Below, in pieces: positions 37,267-45,796 of a stretch of DNA of 64,000 bases. The notes under the pieces were generated by a model. It worked only from the letters and a program-made list of their open reading frames with translations, had not been told where the DNA came from and ran no database searches. Location of the stretch: NCBI GenBank assembly GCA_014859895.1, contig JACZKS010000170.1, forward strand, positions 54,727 to 118,726. Reading direction: 5' to 3'. Position 1 is the first letter of the stretch; each line of letters begins with the position of its first letter. The stretch comes from Rhodospirillales bacterium. GTDB taxonomy: Bacteria; Pseudomonadota; Alphaproteobacteria; Rhodospirillales; Shumkoniaceae. A program made the translations under genes and the position numbers.

Positions 37267-38276
37267 GTGGCGGCTCCGACGGCAGCCCCTACGCCGAACG
37301 AGGCGTGGTACCAGCCGATCATACGGACAATGCCCTCCTCGAGACCGACGGCAACGTGGAAATCGGGGACCACGGTACGCAGTCGCCTGCTGTCCGCACT
37401 CTTGATGAAGCGTCCTTCCGGTTTTGTCGTGTCCGTCACCACCTGCGGCGAAACCCTGCTCAAGCGGCAGATGAGGCCGACGAGTTCGCGCATGGTTACG
37501 GTGTCCTCCGTACCGATGTTCACCGGCTCGGTGAATCCCGAGGCCATCACGGAAACCATCGCCCGCGCGCAGTCTGTTGCATGGAGGTAGTTGCGCCGCT
37601 GATTGCCGCTACCCCAGATCACCACGGGATCGGCTCCGTCCATAACCCGCTTGACCAGCATCGGTATGGCCTGGCTGTACTGGCCGACCCAGGTATAGCG
37701 CTCACCATAGATGTTGAAGGGACGCACGATCGACACAGGTATGCCCGTCTGAGCCTGAAAGACCACCGCTTTCTGCTCCAGAAACCGTTTGGCCCAGCCA
37801 TACCCCAAATTCACTCCCTCGGGCTCGCCGGTGAACAGTGGCAGTTCCGGTACCGTATCGGGCCCGTCATCCGGGTAGACGCAGGACGACGAGACAACCT
37901 GGATTCGCGCTGGCCGGGTCCGACGCGCCGCCGAAAACAGGTTGTTGTTAATCCGCTCGTTGTGTTCGAGCATGTCCAGGTGGTGCGCCGACGAATAGCC
38001 CACCCCAAACGCCCGGCTGGCGAGATGAAAGACCATTTCGACCCCGCCCAGCGCCTCTTCGGCAAATGCCTGATCCTCCAAATTCCCCTCGCGGACCTCG
38101 ATCCGGTCGGCGATACCTTTCAGGTTGGCGCGTTGTCCCTTCGAGAAATCGTCGACGACGACGACGCGCGCACCGGCATCCACAAGCTGCTCGGCGACGA
38201 ACGAGCCGATCAGGCCGGCACCGCCCGTCACGGCCACGGTACAGCCATCGAAAAACTCACTGCGGGGAGACTTCAT
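37263..38276 (-). CDS. NAD-dependent nucleotide-sugar epimerase/dehydratase
   Basis: About 337 residues from the ATG at 38276; the open frame continues 48 codons upstream without family similarity. The short-chain dehydrogenase signature is clear: VAVTGGAGLIGSFVA binds NAD, SSSCVYPDD carries the active-site serines, and LGYGWAKRFLEQ supplies the Tyr-x3-Lys pair. RPFNIYGER and NYLHATDCARAM are typical of extended SDR epimerases. It could make a 4-epimer or 4-keto-6-deoxy sugar. The 193-base gap upstream separates it from the amidotransferase and holds no gene that I recognise. Confidence 0.85.
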   Translation of the reverse strand: MKSPRSEFFDGCTVAVTGGAGLIGSFVAEQLVDAGARVVVVDDFSKGQRANLKGIADRIEVREGNLEDQAFAEEALGGVEMVFHLASRAFGVGYSSAHHLDMLEHNERINNNLFSAARRTRPARIQVVSSSCVYPDDGPDTVPELPLFTGEPEGVNLGYGWAKRFLEQKAVVFQAQTGIPVSIVRPFNIYGERYTWVGQYSQAIPMLVKRVMDGADPVVIWGSGNQRRNYLHATDCARAMVSVMASGFTEPVNIGTEDTVTMRELVGLICRLSRVSPQVVTDTTKPEGRFIKSADSRRLRTVVPDFHVAVGLEEGIVRMIGWYHASFGVGAAVGAAT

Positions 38277-38469
38277 TTGGGGAACTCTTTTTTCACGGCT
38301 GCGGACCTTTCTTGTCGCACCCCAGTTGCAGGAAATCGACCTCTCGTTCGTCGCCCGCTCTGTAGTGGTCGTTGCCGCCGGCAGGAATGCCAGTATGAAG
38401 GGGTAACTCGAGAAGATCATTGAACGCGCAGGCTGGGGAGCGCTCCGGTTTCGTTGCGACGATGCCCCC

Positions 38470-39687
38470 TCATCGAACCTGATGCTTCAGCTTCCAGCCG
38501 GAATCCGTGTGCTCCCATAGGTGCGCGCTGCGCCCGTTGTCGATGAGTTCCCAGAAACGCTGTTCCGTGATTCCGATGTAGTCCAGGAACTCCGCGAAGT
38601 ATTTCTTGGGAAACTCGCCGTCGAACTTATGGGCCAGCGCGACCGCCTCTTCGCGCGTGATGTGGCCGTTGCGGACCTCCTGGGCGGCATCGTAGGTCGC
38701 GCGGCCGATTCCGAACTTGATATACGTCGTGAAGTAGTGGAAGCCGTCGATCCTGTCGTCGAGGCTTGCGTACTTCGAGTAGGTCCCTTCGCTGCGTTCC
38801 GGGTTGGCCTCGAATCCGCAGTGTTCGGCGGCGTAGTAGTAATTGTCCTGCGGTCTCCACAATTTATAGTAGCTCATGAAGTGGACGTCGATGCCTGCGG
38901 CTTCGACATCCTCCAGCGCAACCGGAATGTAGGGCTGCAACTCGCTCTCCGGGATGCCGTATGAAACCAGCTGGTCGAAGGGCACCCCCCCAACCTCGAT
39001 GCTGCGCAGCCGATCGCGCGGCCGGGCGAAAAACGAGTTGGGCATGCGCGGGTTGTCGGCATTCAGCAGCGAACCGCCCTCGGCCTGGCTTTCCCCATAC
39101 ATGATCAGCTTGATGCCCTTCTCGAGGGCGAGGCGGGGGCCGACGTTCTTCTGGCCGATCATGAACGGCTGGAAGGGATGCAGAAGATTCTCGAAGGCGA
39201 AGCGCGTAAGGGTGCGGTGGACCTTGCCGTTCGGCGTCACCAGAACGTTGTCGAAGCCGGCGTCGATCCAGTTCTGGAAATTGCGCCAGCCAATGTCGGT
39301 GTAGCGATGGGGCGCCCACGTCACCGTCAGCGGATTCATGCCGTACTTGTGCTTCAGGATATGGCCGACGTAGACGCTGTCCTTGCCGCCACTCCCAGGG
39401 ACGACGACGTCATAGGACCCGTCGCGGCTGCGATGGCGGTCGCACAGGTCCAGCAGTTCCCGTTCGCGCTGCTCCCAGTCGATTTCGTGGTACTTTCGAT
39501 GATGATAGCGGCAGGCCGAACAGACGCCCTCATCATCGAAAAAAATCGTCGGCTTGCGAGAATCCTTGCCGTGCTCGTATTCCACCACGGTCGAGGGACG
39601 TTGATTGGATACGACACATTTGGTGCAGAACTGCACTGTCTCGGGCAGTCCCCACTTCACTCTCGGTTCATTGGAACGGTCAACCAC
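38470..39687 (-). CDS. N-acetyl sugar amidotransferase, cassette A
   Basis: A 405-residue PP-loop ATPase from the GTG at 39687, chosen because AGGA lies about 9 bases upstream and the longer frame only shadows hisH. It has two Cys pairs (CTKC and CSAC) forming a likely zinc site, then VVPGSGGKDSVYVG, the ATP pyrophosphatase loop. The family (WbpG, PseA and relatives) turns a sugar acetamido group into acetamidino, using ammonia made by partner HisH and HisF homologues. Both partners lie directly upstream. The nearby NeuABC-type genes suggest a nonulosonic acid or its precursor as substrate, but a di-acetamido uronic acid is also possible. Confidence 0.9.
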   Translation of the reverse strand: MVDRSNEPRVKWGLPETVQFCTKCVVSNQRPSTVVEYEHGKDSRKPTIFFDDEGVCSACRYHHRKYHEIDWEQRERELLDLCDRHRSRDGSYDVVVPGSGGKDSVYVGHILKHKYGMNPLTVTWAPHRYTDIGWRNFQNWIDAGFDNVLVTPNGKVHRTLTRFAFENLLHPFQPFMIGQKNVGPRLALEKGIKLIMYGESQAEGGSLLNADNPRMPNSFFARPRDRLRSIEVGGVPFDQLVSYGIPESELQPYIPVALEDVEAAGIDVHFMSYYKLWRPQDNYYYAAEHCGFEANPERSEGTYSKYASLDDRIDGFHYFTTYIKFGIGRATYDAAQEVRNGHITREEAVALAHKFDGEFPKKYFAEFLDYIGITEQRFWELIDNGRSAHLWEHTDSGWKLKHQVR

Positions 39688-39721
39688 GGCGTAAATCCTA
39701 GCTCCGTCTGGCGTGCGGGTA

Positions 39722-40369
39722 TTATCGGAGTCCGACGAACCGCGACAAGATGGCAAGTCCGGCGTCGGCGCTTTTCTCCGGATGAAACTGAAATCCGATG
39801 ACATTGTCGCGGTGGACCGCCGCGCAAATCCGCTCGCCGTTGTAGTCAACCTCGGCGAGCACGCAGTTGGGGTCGGCCGGCCGGCCGTGAAAGGAATGCA
39901 CGAAGTAGAAGTGGTCATCCGGCCGAACGTCGGCGAGGATGGTGTCGGCCCACGACCGCGTCGGACCGGGCCGCATCGCCGTCCAGCCGATGTGCGGGAT
40001 GCGCACGCCGTGGTCCGCGGCACGGTCCTTGTCGAACATCTGCACCCGGCCCGGCACCAGCCCGAGCCCCTTGTGCGGTCCGAACTCCTCGCTCTCGTCG
40101 AACAGAAGCTGCATGCCCAGGCAGATGCCCAGTAATGGCTTCCCCACCGCGGCATGCGCCGCCACCGCCTCGGCATAACCGCGGCGGGACAGACCATCCA
40201 TCGCCTGCCCATAGGCACCGACGCCCGGCAACACGAGGTGGCCCGCCGTGGCGACGTCTTCGGCCCGCTCGATCATTCGCACCTGGGCGCCGACGTGGAC
40301 AAACGCGCGCTCGAGGCTGCGCAGGTTGCCGCAATCGTAATCGAGGATGGAGGCGATGGGCGCGGGCAT
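39722..40369 (-). CDS. hisH: HisH-type glutaminase, cassette A
   Basis: A 215-residue class I glutamine amidotransferase. The start IASILDYDCGNLRS, LPGVGAYGQAM, the nucleophile in LLGICLGMQLLF and the His-Glu pair of FQFHPEKSADAG are all present, so the glutaminase site looks complete. It lies 2 bases after the hisF-like gene and 34 bases before the amidotransferase. In P. aeruginosa O-antigen synthesis such a HisH feeds ammonia to the sugar amidotransferase, and I infer the same here. It is not a histidine operon: no other his gene is nearby. Confidence 0.92.
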   Translation of the reverse strand: MPAPIASILDYDCGNLRSLERAFVHVGAQVRMIERAEDVATAGHLVLPGVGAYGQAMDGLSRRGYAEAVAAHAAVGKPLLGICLGMQLLFDESEEFGPHKGLGLVPGRVQMFDKDRAADHGVRIPHIGWTAMRPGPTRSWADTILADVRPDDHFYFVHSFHGRPADPNCVLAEVDYNGERICAAVHRDNVIGFQFHPEKSADAGLAILSRFVGLR

Positions 40370-40371
40370 CG

Positions 40372-41208
40372 TCAGCCGTCTCGCCGCGCCGGCCGCCCGC
40401 CGATGCCGCGCCCGGCGAGGAAGTCCTTGATGGTTCCGATTCCAGCCATGCCGAAATGCAGGATGGAGGCGAGCGCGACGGCATCCGCGCCGCCGTCCTC
40501 GATCACCGCCGCCACGTCCTCAAGCCGGCCGGCGCCGCCCGAGGCGATGACCGGAACGTCGACCGCGCGCGCGATGGCTTGCGTCAACTCGACATCGAAG
40601 CCCATCCGCGTGCCCTCGCGGTCGACGGAAGTAACCAGCAGTTCGCCGGCACCCAGCTCGGCGGCCCGGCAAGCCCATTCGACGGCGTCGATCCCGGTGC
40701 GCTCGCGCCCGGTCTCGACCAATACCTCCCAACCCGCCGATCCCCGGGCTCGACGCTTCGCGGCAATCGACACCACGACGCACTGCGACCCGAACGCCTC
40801 GGCCGCTTCGGTGATGAGTTCGGGACATGCCACGGCGGCGGTGTTCACGGCGATCTTATCGGCGCCCACCCGCAACAGCCGCCGCACGTCCTCCACCGAG
40901 CGCACGCCGCCGCCCACGGTGATTGGGATGAAGATGTCGCACGTCGTGCGGTCGACGATGTCGGAAAGGTTATTGCGACCGTACAAGCTGGCTACGGAAT
41001 CGATGTACAGGATCTCATCGATCCCCTGTTCGTAATAACGGCGGGCATGTTCGTGTGGATCGCCGACCACACGCAGTCCCTCGAGGTGGATGCCCTTGAT
41101 GAGGTTCGGACCCTTAACGTCCAGACGGGCGATGAGCCGCACGTGAGGCGCCGGCCGGCCCCCGTTCGACGGCCGCTCTCCGTTCTCGCGCTGTTGAAGA
41201 TTGGTCAA
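40372..41208 (-). CDS. hisF: HisF-like ammonia channel protein, cassette A
   Basis: About 278 residues when started at the TTG at 41208, which overlaps the stop of the GT-B gene (TTGA) and has ATAGGAG 6 bases upstream; a GTG at 41142 would give the usual family start but lacks a ribosome site. The TIM-barrel motifs are clear: RLIARLDVKG, ITVGGGVRSVEDV, GADKIAVNTAAV and VIASGGAGRLED. The first catalytic aspartate of HisF is kept (LDVKG), but the second is replaced by alanine (VVVSIAAKR instead of IDAKR). This suggests loss of the cyclase reaction and retention of the ammonia tunnel for the amidotransferase. Confidence 0.88.
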   Translation of the reverse strand: MTNLQQRENGERPSNGGRPAPHVRLIARLDVKGPNLIKGIHLEGLRVVGDPHEHARRYYEQGIDEILYIDSVASLYGRNNLSDIVDRTTCDIFIPITVGGGVRSVEDVRRLLRVGADKIAVNTAAVACPELITEAAEAFGSQCVVVSIAAKRRARGSAGWEVLVETGRERTGIDAVEWACRAAELGAGELLVTSVDREGTRMGFDVELTQAIARAVDVPVIASGGAGRLEDVAAVIEDGGADAVALASILHFGMAGIGTIKDFLAGRGIGGRPARRDG

Positions 41209-42584
41209 GCGCGCGCTCCTATCATGTCGCCGACCAGGTCCCGCAGGCGTTCGCCGTACGTCGGGCCGTCCATGACAACGAAGAACTCGGCGCTTTCGCG
41301 AAGCCGCGTCGCCAGGGCGGGGTCGCCGATCTGGCCGACGAGGCGCCGGCACGCCGGATGGAACTCCCTTTCCTCGAGGCAGACGTTCACCTCGGGCATC
41401 TTCAGGAAATCGGCGAAGTGCACCTCGTCGATTCCGAACACCACGCCGTGCTCCCGCTCGGGGAAGAACGCCAGCACCGGCTTTCCCTTGACCAACGCCT
41501 CGATCAACATCGTCGACAGCGGAGAGATGACGGCGTCAACCAGGGTGAGCAGCTTGTTGGCGATCCTGTAGTCGGCCATGAAGATGACGCCGCTCGGGCT
41601 CTTGGTTTCGCGGCGGTAATAGTCGGCCATGAACGGGTCCATCGTGATGTGCCGCCAGGCGATCGAAAAGAAGTCGTCCTCTCCAACCGCCAGGCCGCCA
41701 CGCCAGGGGTGGGGCCGATAGATCACGTGGCAGTCCGGAAAGGTCCCGTCTTCGATGCCGTTCTCCAGCAGGCGCAAATAGTGCGTCTCGTGACGGCCGT
41801 TGCCGGCTCCGGCATAGAGAAGGATCTTCTTTCCGGCCGGGACCCCGAACATCTTCCGAAGTTCGGCCTGAGATTCGGGTGGCGGGTCGCGATACACCTG
41901 GAACTGGGCCGCCCCGAAGCACTTGATGCGGTCGGGCGGCATCCGCATGTACTGGATCGCCTGGCGCTTGCTCTGCTCGCCCCACACGACCAGCCGGTCT
42001 GGAAAACCGGTACACACCGCTTTAGCCGACGGATTGTCCCATGAATTCATGAGCAGGACGAGCGGAATGCCGTGGCGCTTGGCCTCGATGAGCAACTCAT
42101 TCACATAATAGCCGGTGAGGATGCTGGGGTGCAGGACGAGATCCGGCTTCTCCGCCTCGATCACGGCTCGGACGCTGGTCTCCACCCCCATCAGATGAAT
42201 GAACGCCCAGCGAAACAGGTTGTACAGACCGGGCAGCCCCAGGAACTCGAGAATCCGCACCCTCCAGGCGCCAAGCACGTCCACTAGCTGGCGATGTCTC
42301 GCTACGAAATTCGGCGACCCGCGCTGTTGCCGGAGCACCGTCGCCGTGTAAAGAAAGTACCATAGCCCGGTCCGCTTGCGCGGGATCGACGTGAAAATAA
42401 CCCGGGGCAGCCCAAGTTCGGCCACGTCGATCGTGACGCCCATTTTCGCAGAAGTCGTATCATTGTTGAAAACATAAACGACGTCGTTCTGGTCGGCCAA
42501 TTCCCGGAACGTATTGTTCTTGAGAAAGTGCCTTACGACGACGTCGAAATCCACGAACACTAAAATTTTCTTCTTGGTTTCCAT
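41205..42584 (-). CDS. CDP-glycerol/GT-B-type transferase
   Basis: About 459 residues from the ATG at 42584; a longer frame upstream overlaps a 127-base gap and has no family sense. Motifs include VLHPSILTGYYVNELL, IYRPHPWRGGLAV and VDAVISPLSTMLIEALVKGKP, a late GT-B pattern seen in CDP-glycerol glycerophosphotransferase-like and other polysaccharide enzymes (RPHP plus SPxSTxxxEA). It may transfer a sugar or a glycerol-phosphate-like group; the donor is unknown. Its stop is fused with the TTG start of the hisF-like gene. An SQD1-like gene lies 127 bases upstream. Confidence 0.75.
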   Translation of the reverse strand: METKKKILVFVDFDVVVRHFLKNNTFRELADQNDVVYVFNNDTTSAKMGVTIDVAELGLPRVIFTSIPRKRTGLWYFLYTATVLRQQRGSPNFVARHRQLVDVLGAWRVRILEFLGLPGLYNLFRWAFIHLMGVETSVRAVIEAEKPDLVLHPSILTGYYVNELLIEAKRHGIPLVLLMNSWDNPSAKAVCTGFPDRLVVWGEQSKRQAIQYMRMPPDRIKCFGAAQFQVYRDPPPESQAELRKMFGVPAGKKILLYAGAGNGRHETHYLRLLENGIEDGTFPDCHVIYRPHPWRGGLAVGEDDFFSIAWRHITMDPFMADYYRRETKSPSGVIFMADYRIANKLLTLVDAVISPLSTMLIEALVKGKPVLAFFPEREHGVVFGIDEVHFADFLKMPEVNVCLEEREFHPACRRLVGQIGDPALATRLRESAEFFVVMDGPTYGERLRDLVGDMIGARA

Positions 42585-42711
42585 TCCTGGCCTGTTCAGT
42601 CCAAGGGGCCCGGCCAATACGTCGCCAATTGATACCGGACCCTGGCGGTGATGCTGGGCAATCCCCGTCTCCCCCGGGGTTTTGTGAGGGCGTGCCGAGA
42701 ATTGGCAGTGG

Positions 42712-43890
42712 TCAGAGGGCCTCCTCGGTCTTGTCGCCGGCGAGCCACCGGACGCGCGGCAGGATGGCCTTCGGGTTGACGTTTTCCGCGTGCCGGCGCA
42801 CCACGGCAAGCATCCGATCCATCGCCTGTTCCGTCAACAGGTGCGGCTCCAGGCCGAGGTCGGCCAGCTTGGAGTGCTTGGCGTTGTAGTAGTGCTTCTC
42901 CTGCTCGACGCGCGGGTTTTCGATGTGGTTGACCTGGACGCCCAGTCCTGCGCGACTGCCCGCCGCCTTGATCATCTCCGCCAACTGGTTGACCGAGAAC
43001 TGCTCGGTAAACTGATTGAAGACACGGAACTCGCCGCGCTCCGACGGATGATCGACGGCCAGTTCGACGCACTGGAGGGTGTCGCGCAGGTTAAGGTAGC
43101 CTCGGGTCTGCCCGCCCGCGCCATACACAGTCAGCGGCACGCCGATGGCCGCCTGGACGAGGAAGCGGTTCAGCACGGTGCCGAACACGTCGTCGTAATG
43201 GAACGACGTATGGAGGCCAGGGGCCAGCTCGGTCTGCTCGGTCTCGATGCCGTAGACCGGCCCCTGGTTGAGGTCGGTGGCCCGCATTCCCCATACCCGG
43301 CAGGCGAACTCGATGTTGTTCGAATCATGCACCTTCGAGAGATGGTAGAAGCTGCCGGCCTTTTTGGGAAACAGCACGCGGTCCTTGCGGCCGTTGTGCT
43401 CCACGTCAAGCCAGCCTTCCTCGATGTCGATATTGGGCGTGCCGTATTCGCCCATCGTGCCCAGCTTGATGAAATGGCAGTCGGGGCAGGAATGCTGAAT
43501 GCCGAACAGCAGGTTCAGCGTGCCGACGATGTTGTTCGTCTGGGTGTAGACGGCCTTCTCGCGGCCCTGCATCGAATAGGGCGCCGAGGGCTGCTCCGCG
43601 TAGTGAATGATCGCTTCCGGGCGAAAGTCATCGAGAAGGGTGTAGACGAACCGATGATTGCAGAGGTCACCGACCCGAATGAGCATTTTATGGCCGGTAA
43701 CCTTCTCCCACTGCCCAACCCTACGGTGCAGTGGGGGCACGGCCACCAGCGGCTCGATGCCGTCCTCCAGTTCCCACTGGCGTTTGGCGAAGTTGTCGAC
43801 GATGACGACCTCGTCGCCACGCGCCGAGAAATGCATGGCGGTCGGCCAGCCGAGATAGCCGTCACCGCCGAGAACGAGCACGCGCATCAT
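42712..43890 (-). CDS. sqdB: UDP-sulfoquinovose synthase-like (SQD1/SqdB)
   Basis: A 392-residue SDR enzyme whose motif order follows SQD1 closely from my memory of that family: LVLGGDGYLGWPTA at the NAD site, HYAEQPSAPYSM, KLGTMGEYGTPNIDIEEG with the active-site Thr, SFYHLSKVHDS with the Tyr-x3-Lys pair, ATDLNQGPVYG, and GQTRGYLNLRDTLQC. SQD1 makes UDP-sulfoquinovose from UDP-glucose and sulfite. In most bacteria it serves sulfolipid synthesis; here no sqdX or sqdC-like partner is seen and glycan genes surround it. It may therefore supply sulfoquinovose or a related sugar to the glycan. A 48-base gap separates it from neuA-like. Confidence 0.85.
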   Translation of the reverse strand: MMRVLVLGGDGYLGWPTAMHFSARGDEVVIVDNFAKRQWELEDGIEPLVAVPPLHRRVGQWEKVTGHKMLIRVGDLCNHRFVYTLLDDFRPEAIIHYAEQPSAPYSMQGREKAVYTQTNNIVGTLNLLFGIQHSCPDCHFIKLGTMGEYGTPNIDIEEGWLDVEHNGRKDRVLFPKKAGSFYHLSKVHDSNNIEFACRVWGMRATDLNQGPVYGIETEQTELAPGLHTSFHYDDVFGTVLNRFLVQAAIGVPLTVYGAGGQTRGYLNLRDTLQCVELAVDHPSERGEFRVFNQFTEQFSVNQLAEMIKAAGSRAGLGVQVNHIENPRVEQEKHYYNAKHSKLADLGLEPHLLTEQAMDRMLAVVRRHAENVNPKAILPRVRWLAGDKTEEAL

Positions 43891-43938
43891 TTGTCCCTTT
43901 CTTGTCCGTTTCCAGGTTTCCGTCTAGACCGCCCGCCA

Positions 43939-44637
43939 TCAAAGGCCGTAGCGTTCCGCAATAATTTCCGCAAGCATCAGGTCGATTTCCTCGTCAATGT
44001 TGACGGATTCGATCACCGTCATCTCCACGAAGCCGACCGGCTCGACCACCAGCGTTCCGGTCGCCATATAGGTGTCGCGCCCGATCACGTAGACGCCGCT
44101 GCTGAGACAGCACAGGTCGGCCATGTCCTGACGGTTGGCGAAGGTCTGCCGGGGATCGCGGATATAGCGGGCGAGATGGCCGTCGCGGCCCTTCGCGAAG
44201 ATGTTTTCCGGCTTGCGTTCGAGGGGGCAAACCGTGATGACCGAACGGCAATCGCCTTGGCGATAGCGCGTCACCGCCCCGGCGACGTGCTCGGCATTGC
44301 GGAACGGAACCGTGGGCTCGGTGAATACCAGCGTTTTCACCGTCACGTCCGCGTAGGCTTCGAAAGCGGTAATCGCATGCTGGATCACCGGCCCCATCGG
44401 CGCGCGGTCGCTCGCCAGTTCGGGCGGACGCAGGAACGGCACCTCGGCGCCGGCTTGGCGCGCGGCCTCGGCGATCTCTTCGTCGTCGGTCGACACCAGC
44501 ACGCGGTCGACGACGCCCGAGCCCCGGACAGCGGCAACGGCCCGCTCGATCAACGAGCGGCCGCCCACCAGGCGGAGGTTCTTGCGCGGCACACCCTTTG
44601 AGCCACCGCGGGCGGGAATGAGGGCGAGAACGGTCAT
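43939..44637 (-). CDS. neuA: CMP-nonulosonate cytidylyltransferase (NeuA/LegF-like)
   Basis: About 232 residues from the ATG at 44637. The opening VLALIPARGGSKGVPRKNL is the CTP-binding motif of acylneuraminate cytidylyltransferases; VLVSTDDEEIAEAA and FTEPTVPFRNAEHV follow, and VESVNIDEEIDLML near the end is the metal-binding tail. It activates a nonulosonic acid such as Neu5Ac or legionaminic acid to its CMP form. It is the third gene of a neuB, neuC, neuA row read right to left. A weak ribosome site suggests coupling to the neuC-type gene upstream. Confidence 0.9.
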   Translation of the reverse strand: MTVLALIPARGGSKGVPRKNLRLVGGRSLIERAVAAVRGSGVVDRVLVSTDDEEIAEAARQAGAEVPFLRPPELASDRAPMGPVIQHAITAFEAYADVTVKTLVFTEPTVPFRNAEHVAGAVTRYRQGDCRSVITVCPLERKPENIFAKGRDGHLARYIRDPRQTFANRQDMADLCCLSSGVYVIGRDTYMATGTLVVEPVGFVEMTVIESVNIDEEIDLMLAEIIAERYGL

Positions 44638-44647
44638 GCCGTGGCCA

Positions 44648-45796
44648 TCAGTAGGCGATGGTCTTGTCGAGCGGCGGCCACGCCGTCGCCAGGATCTCGG
44701 CGATGCGCGGTCCCGAGCGGCCGTCGCCGTAGACGCCGTCGGACGGATAGCGGCCGTGGGCGATCTGTCGGCGGCCGGCGGTTGCAATTTCGTCCGCCGC
44801 GTAGCCGACGTCGATGACGTTGCCGCCGCGCTGCCGCCCCTGCTGCCGGGTCCCGATGTTCACCGCCGGCACACCCAGGAAGGCCCCCTCGCGGATGCCG
44901 CTCGACGAATTGCCGATAAGGCAGCGGGCGTGAGCCAGCAGGCGCGCATACTGGGCGAACGGAAGGCTGCCCAAGGACACCACCGGCAACCCCTGCCGGG
45001 ACAACCACGCGAGGGGCTCCGCCACGTCGGTCGCCCCGGCCTCGTCGTTGGGCAGGACCCACACGACCGGCAGGCCAAGGCCGCGGACGGCTTGCGCCGT
45101 CTCGTCGAACTGTCGCCGGGCATGGCCGTATTCCGTCGCTACGGGGTGCTGGGATACGACCACGTAATCCCCACCGGCATCGACCAGCCCTCCCTCGCCC
45201 CGTTGGTCGAGGAACTGTTGCAGCGAAGCGCGGTCGTCGAGGTCGATGCGCGCCAATTGATCGAGACTTGGCGTGCCCACCACATGAACCGACGTCGCGT
45301 GCTCGCCCATCCGCACCAGACGGTCCCCCGCCTCGCGATTGGCCGGGAAGTGGACGTGGGCAAGCTTGGTGATGGCGTGGCGGATGCGCTCGTCGATCGA
45401 GCCCGACACCTCGCCGCCCTCGAGATGGGCAATGCGCACGTTGTGGCACAATGCGCCGAGCGCGATGGCGAGAGCCTCGTAGCGGTCGGCGATGACCAAC
45501 AGGAAATCGGGCTCCAGGCGCGTTAGGATATGTCCCATGCCCTGCGTGCAGCGGCCGGCCGACTCCGTGACGCTGCCAAGCGTCTTGCCTTGCGCCATGT
45601 AGTCCAGAGTGTTGTCGACGCGAAAGCCATCCGCCTCGATCACTCCCCGGAAATCGCCATAGGCCGGATCAAGGAGAGCGCCCCCGATGACCGTCTGCAA
45701 GGTGAGATCCGGATGACCGGCGATCGCCTGCATGGTCGAACGCATCTTGGCGTAGTTCCCGCGCGTGGTGAGCACGATGCAAATCCGCCTGCTCAC
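44648..45796 (-). CDS. neuC: Hydrolysing UDP-sugar 2-epimerase (NeuC/LegG-like)
   Basis: A 382-residue GT-B fold hydrolysing epimerase starting at the GTG at 45796 with GGAGGATATC upstream and a GTGA overlap with neuB-like. It opens ICIVLTTRGNYAKMRSTM; HLEGGEVSGSIDERIRHAI is the family active-site region and IGNSSSGIREGAFLGVPAVN the UDP-binding loop. It releases ManNAc or a 2,4-diacetamido-trideoxy-hexose from its UDP form. NeuC and LegG cannot be told apart here without a tree. The long GIREG motif is typical of this group. Confidence 0.9.
   Translation of the reverse strand: MSRRICIVLTTRGNYAKMRSTMQAIAGHPDLTLQTVIGGALLDPAYGDFRGVIEADGFRVDNTLDYMAQGKTLGSVTESAGRCTQGMGHILTRLEPDFLLVIADRYEALAIALGALCHNVRIAHLEGGEVSGSIDERIRHAITKLAHVHFPANREAGDRLVRMGEHATSVHVVGTPSLDQLARIDLDDRASLQQFLDQRGEGGLVDAGGDYVVVSQHPVATEYGHARRQFDETAQAVRGLGLPVVWVLPNDEAGATDVAEPLAWLSRQGLPVVSLGSLPFAQYARLLAHARCLIGNSSSGIREGAFLGVPAVNIGTRQQGRQRGGNVIDVGYAADEIATAGRRQIAHGRYPSDGVYGDGRSGPRIAEILATAWPPLDKTIAY

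Noticed and set aside
39722..41208. hisH and hisF as part of a histidine operon
   Set aside because: No other his genes are present, a catalytic Asp of HisF is missing and an amidotransferase is adjacent; the same holds for the second pair at 57326-58734.
42640..42690. CCCCG...CGGGG stem followed by TTTT
   Set aside because: The T-run is on the plus strand, where no gene ends; the surrounding genes run on the minus strand.
42790..44601. A 603-codon open frame on the plus strand
   Set aside because: It lies opposite the SQD1-like and NeuA-like genes, whose motifs are clear on the minus strand.
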